DNA from: Stomorhina lunata
Taxonomy: Eukaryota; Arthropoda; Insecta; Diptera; Rhiniidae
Reading direction: 5' to 3'
Assembly (NCBI GenBank): GCA_933228675.1
Contig: OW121743.1
Span: 18,869,151-18,933,150 of the forward strand
DNA: 64,000 nucleotides
The translations under genes were made by a program, and so were the position numbers. The first letter of the stretch is position 1. Each line of letters begins with the position of its first letter. Below the pieces are notes generated by a model. That model was not told the origin of the DNA, ran no database searches, and saw nothing but the letters and a program-made list of their open reading frames with translations. This document shows, piece after piece, positions 57,360 through 64,000 of this stretch.

Positions 57360-58497
57360 TCTTCTTGTTCTCGAATTTTTAAGGTAAACTGTATGGTCAA
57401 CGATTTACGAAAGCCAAAAAGCAGTTGAAGCTTTCAACGACCAGGTTTTGGAGATATCACAAGAAGAATGGAACAACTGTTGTGATCATCAAGAGGAATA
57501 TTTCGAAAAAAAAAACAATGAAGCCATTTCTATTTGCTATTCCCGAAACATAAATACTAACTCTCGTATCTTCTCAATTTCCTAATTTTACGACATGTAG
57601 AAGATTATTTTGTATTGAAATTTAACATATTATTAAAATTTTTGAAAATCTATTAAGAATAAGTAAATTTTGTGAGATAAATTGTTAAAGAGTATTATTT
57701 ATTAGTTAAAACCTCGATGTGTTTAGTTTTTGATTTAAATTACAATTTTTACGAAACATTCACAATAGAGATAATAATATTCACTTTTACGAAACATTCA
57801 CAATAGAGTTTATTACTTTCACTTCTATGAAACATTCACAATATCATTTAAAGACGTGGGATAAAAAAATAATTTTAGGTTAAAACTTAAGGATAAATTC
57901 AAAAAAATTAATAAAATATTATATGAAAATTAACAATAATTTTGAGTATTAATGAAGTTTTTTTTTGGTAATTCTCAATATTTTTAGAAATACTAAAATA
58001 ACTTATATATATAAAATTTAGATAATTTTGTAAAATGTTGAAAAATTTAAATTTCTAAAAATATTTTATAAAATTTGAAAGTATATGAAAATGTTTGTTA
58101 TATTTAAAAAAAATTGAAAGCAAATTTTTGAAAATTTTTAAACTAAATTATTGAGTATTAAAAAAAATTTAAATAAATAGATTTTAGTTTTAATTTTTAG
58201 AAATAATTTTTAAATGCTACCATTTTTTAGTACTTATTAATCTAAATTTTGTTAATCACTGGTTTTTAGTCTAAGATATTTACATTACACTTAAAATATT
58301 TTTGGTTTTTATATAAAAAAAGTTATTACCGATTTTAGCCTATTTTATTTATATATAATTAAATATTTTGTGCCTATTTTTAGGCATTTTTTTTGCTGTA
58401 GGTATTACTTTTTAAAGTCTCTTTAAATTTCCTATTAAATTATATACAATTTCTATTTTGACTTAAATTTAAAAATTTCTTTCGGTGTATCATTAGC
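57360..58497. other. AT-rich spacer and likely 3' UTR of the MyTH4-FERM gene
   Basis: 57380-57540 looks like further mobile-element debris; 57735-57850 contains three copies of TTACGAAACATTCACAATA-like sequence at ~50-bp spacing. From 58200 to 58497 the minus strand would carry the 3' UTR of the next gene (TTTTATTTATAT near 58345 gives AATAAA on the minus strand). Confidence 0.5.
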
Positions 58498-61150
<2,653 letters not shown>

Positions 61151-61159
61151 CTGTAAATT

Positions 61160-62110
61160 TTGCATATATTTCCCGATTTCACATGATTTTAAGAAATTTT
61201 CAAATTTCAAACATTTCAATATTTTCGAACGATTTTTTTCGGTTGGTAAGTATAAGAAAAAAGATACAAAAAATAGGCCAAAGTAAAGAAAAAAGGGTAA
61301 AAAGTGCATTAAATTTTTTGCTAAAATTTAAAATTCAAAGATTTTTGTTTCAAAATTTTGAGTTTATGAGAATTTTTTACAGTGTAGTTATTTCTATTAA
61401 TTTTGTAATGAAACATATATATTTTTCTTGGGCAGTAACTGGACGTATAAACAAACTCATATTTTTTTTTAATTTTTTATATAAAAAGCGCCAAAATTTA
61501 AAATCACAAAAATCAAAATTAATTAAAAAACGAAAAAATTAAAAGAAAAAAAAAAATCAGACGAAATAAATGAAAAATTTTTAAAAATTTAAACTCAATA
61601 ATTATTTTCAATACAATGCAAAAAGTTTATAATTATTTTATATAAAATATACACATAAATTTATGCAAATATCGGTTATATTCAAGTTTTATATATATTT
61701 TTTATATAGATTTGATTATAAAAACGTTATAAGAGTTTTATTAAATTGAACTAAATAGAAAAAAGTTTTGAAATTTACAGCAATTACATGTATGTACGTG
61801 TGTTTTGAATTTTTTCATTTTTTATAAAAAATGGTTTGAAAATGTTTTCAAAGTTTTATGATGTTGAGATAAAACAAATAGTGGTAAAGACAAGTATTAA
61901 ACAGCAAGAAATTTGTTTCAGTGTATTTATAAAATATATTTAAAAAACTAGTAAGATTAGATATACAATTAAAAATTCTAAAATAATTGAAAAAGTTCAA
62001 AATTCTTAAAGATTTTAAAGAAATATTGCAGTGATATGACAAATTAAATAATTCATAATAGTCTAACATAATAATTCACAATAGGCCAATTCAACAATTC
62101 TCAATTATTG
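61160..62110. other. AT-rich intronic sequence between exon 61150 and the satellite
   Basis: Poly-A/T rich. The plus-strand frame at 61063-61542 overlaps the real minus-strand exon and continues through low-complexity DNA; I do not call it. No further exon recognised. Confidence 0.55.
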
Positions 62111-62119
62111 AAATTTGAT

Positions 62120-64000
62120 CAGTCTTATTTTAAGTTCAGTTCTAGTTGAGTTCTAGTTCAGTTCTAGTTCTGTCCTGGTTGAGTTCTAGTTGAGTTCTAG
62201 TTCAGTTCTAGGTTCAGTTCTAGGTTCAGTTTTAGGTTCAGTTCTAGGTACAGTTCTAGATTCAGTTCCAGGTTCAGTTTTAGGTTCAGTTCTAGGTTCA
62301 GTTCCAGGTTCAGTTCTAGGTTCAGTCCTAGGTTCAATTCTAGGTTCAGTTCTAGGTTCAGTTCTGGTTAAGTTTTAGGTTCAGTTCTAGTTCAGTTCTA
62401 GTTCAGTTCTAGTTCAGTTCTAGTTCAGTTCTAGTTCAGTTCTAGTTCAGTTCTAGTTCAGTTCTAGTTCAGTTCTAGTTCAGTTCTAGTTCAGTTCTAG
62501 TTCAGTTCTAGTTCAGTTCTAGTTCAGTTCTAGTTCAGTTCTAGTTCAGTTCTAGTTCAGTTCTAGTTCAGTTCTAGTTCAGTTCTAGTTCAGTTCTAGT
62601 TCAGTTCTAGTTCAGTTCTAGTTCAGTTCTAGTTCAGTTCTAGTTCAGTTCTAGTTCAGTTCTAGTTCAGTTCTAGTTCAGTTCTAGTTCAGTTCTAGTT
62701 CAGTTCTAGTTCAGTTCTAGTTCAGTTCTAGTTCAGTTCTAGTTCAGTTCTAGTTCAGTTCTAGTTCAGTTCTAGTTCAGTTCTAGTTCAGTTCTAGTTC
62801 AGTTCTAGTTCAGTTCTAGTTCAGTTCTAGTTCAGTTCTAGTTCAGTTCTAGTTCAGTTCTAGTTCAGTTCTAGTTCAGTTCTAGTTCAGTTCTAGTTCA
62901 GTTCTAGTTCAGTTCTAGTTCAGTTCTAGTTCAGTTCTAGTTCAGTTCTAGTTCAGTTCTAGTTCAGTTCTAGTTCAGTTCAGTTCTAGTTCAGTTCTAG
63001 TTCAGTTCTAGTTCAGTTCTAGTTCAGTTCTAGTTCAGTTCTAGTTCAGTTCTAGTTCAGTTCTAGTTCAGTTCTAGTTCAGTTCTAGTTCAGTTCTAGT
63101 TCAGTTCTAGTTCAGTTCTAGTTCAGTTCTAGTTCAGTTCTAGTTCAGTTCTAGTTCAGTTCTAGTTCAGTTCTAGTTCAGTTCTAGTTCAGTTCTAGTT
63201 CAGTTCTAGTTCAGTTCTAGTTCAGTTCTAGTTCAGTTCTAGTTCAGTTCTAGTTCAGTTCTAGTTCAGTTCTAGTTCAGTTCTAGTTCAGTTCTAGTTC
63301 AGTTCTAGTTCAGTTCTAGTTCAGTTCTAGTTCAGTTCTAGTTCAGTTCTAGTTCAGTTCTAGTTCAGTTCTAGTTCAGTTCTAGTTCAGTTCTAGTTCA
63401 GTTCTAGTTCAGTTCTAGTTCAGTTCTAGTTCAGTTCTAGTTCAGTTCTAGTTCAGTTCTAGTTCAGTTCTAGTTCAGTTCTAGTTCAGTTCTAGTTCAG
63501 TTCTAGTTCAGTTCTAGTTCAGTTCTAGTTCAGTTCTAGTTCAGTTCTAGTTCAGTTCTAGTTCAGTTCTAGTTCAGTTCTAGTTCAGTTCTAGTTCAGT
63601 TCTAGTTCAGTTCTAGTTCAGTTCTAGTTCAGTTCTAGTTCAGTTCTAGTTCAGTTCTAGTTCAGTTCTAGTTCAGTTCTAGTTCAGTTCTAGTTCAGTT
63701 CTAGTTCAGTTCTAGTTCAGTTCTAGTTCAGTTCTAGTTCAGTTCTAGTTCAGTTCTAGTTCAGTTCTAGTTCAGTTCTAGTTCAGTTCTAGTTCAGTTC
63801 TAGTTCAGTTCTAGTTCAGTTCTAGTTCAGTTCTAGTTCAGTTCTAGTTCAGTTCTAGTTCAGTTCTAGTTCAGTTCTAGTTCAGTTCTAGTTCAGTTCT
63901 AGTTCAGTTCTAGTTCAGTTCTAGTTCAGTTCTAGTTCAGTTCTAGTTCAGTTCTAGTTCAGTTCTAGTTCAGTTCTAGTTCAGTTCTAGTTCAGTTCTA
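62120..64000 (+). repeat. 11/12-bp satellite (TTCAGTTCTAG)n, extends past the window end
   Basis: 62200-62385 consists mainly of 12-bp units (GTTCAGTTCTAG and variants), which happen to keep a reading frame of SVLG repeats. From 62386 to 64000 it is an almost perfectly homogeneous 11-bp array (about 145 units) interrupted by one 6-bp slip (TTCAGTTCAGTTCTAG near 62975). The right boundary is not in the window. Confidence 0.97.

Noticed and set aside
62190..62378. Open frame encoding repeated SVLG units
   Set aside because: It is the translation of the 12-bp satellite phase, which keeps frame by length; it stops where the unit becomes 11 bp.

Overview
The window is nuclear DNA from a higher fly, most likely a calyptrate such as a blow fly or relative. 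The coding exons are spliced with canonical GT/AG introns, many only 60-70 bp long. The proteins closely match what I know of Drosophila families. The intergenic DNA is very AT-rich and packed with satellites, decayed LINEs, a mariner relic and MITE-like elements. There is no bacterial, viral or organellar gene content. The species assignment is inference.

Layout. 1-12.9 kb holds no recognisable gene: divergent ~120-360 bp repeats (1-4.4 kb and 10.3-12.6 kb) surround two blocks of an AT-rich 31-bp satellite (5.7-9.65 kb). 12,925-13,468 (-) is the first coding exon of an unrecognised low-complexity protein, and the repeats to its left may be its first intron. 13.5-29.5 kb is gene-free: LINE relics, a 262-bp tandem duplication, a mariner transposase relic, and a second 31-bp satellite (22.4-24.3 kb) made of palindromic TGTTTAC/GTAAACA sites.

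29.5-46.1 kb is the gene-rich core: Pis (+, phosphatidylinositol synthase), an IMP1-type mitochondrial inner-membrane peptidase (+), the CCT zeta chaperonin subunit (+), HAP40/F8A (+), and the ribosome-biogenesis GTPase Lsg1/Ns3 (-, tail-to-tail with HAP40). All five can be spliced in silico to complete reading frames of 224, 171, 531, 323 and 639 residues. They are housekeeping genes with no obvious shared pathway.

46.7-57.4 kb is a transposon graveyard: three LINE lineages, two palindromic elements with TTA target duplications (one inserted exactly into a reverse-transcriptase motif), a tRNA-like SINE and a repeated ~370-bp element. 58.5-61.15 kb (-) carries the last three recognisable exons of a MyTH4-FERM protein of the PLEKHH/MAX-1 type. 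From 62.1 kb to the window end runs an 11-bp satellite (TTCAGTTCTAG). The same family occurs in Pis intron 2 and, inverted, in the MyTH4-FERM gene's penultimate intron.

No clearly new biochemical system is visible. The most unusual material is the satellite architecture: two unrelated 31-bp satellites, forkhead-like palindromes, direct repeats of a nuclear-receptor-like half-site, and a 96-bp exon bracketed by long inverted arrays.
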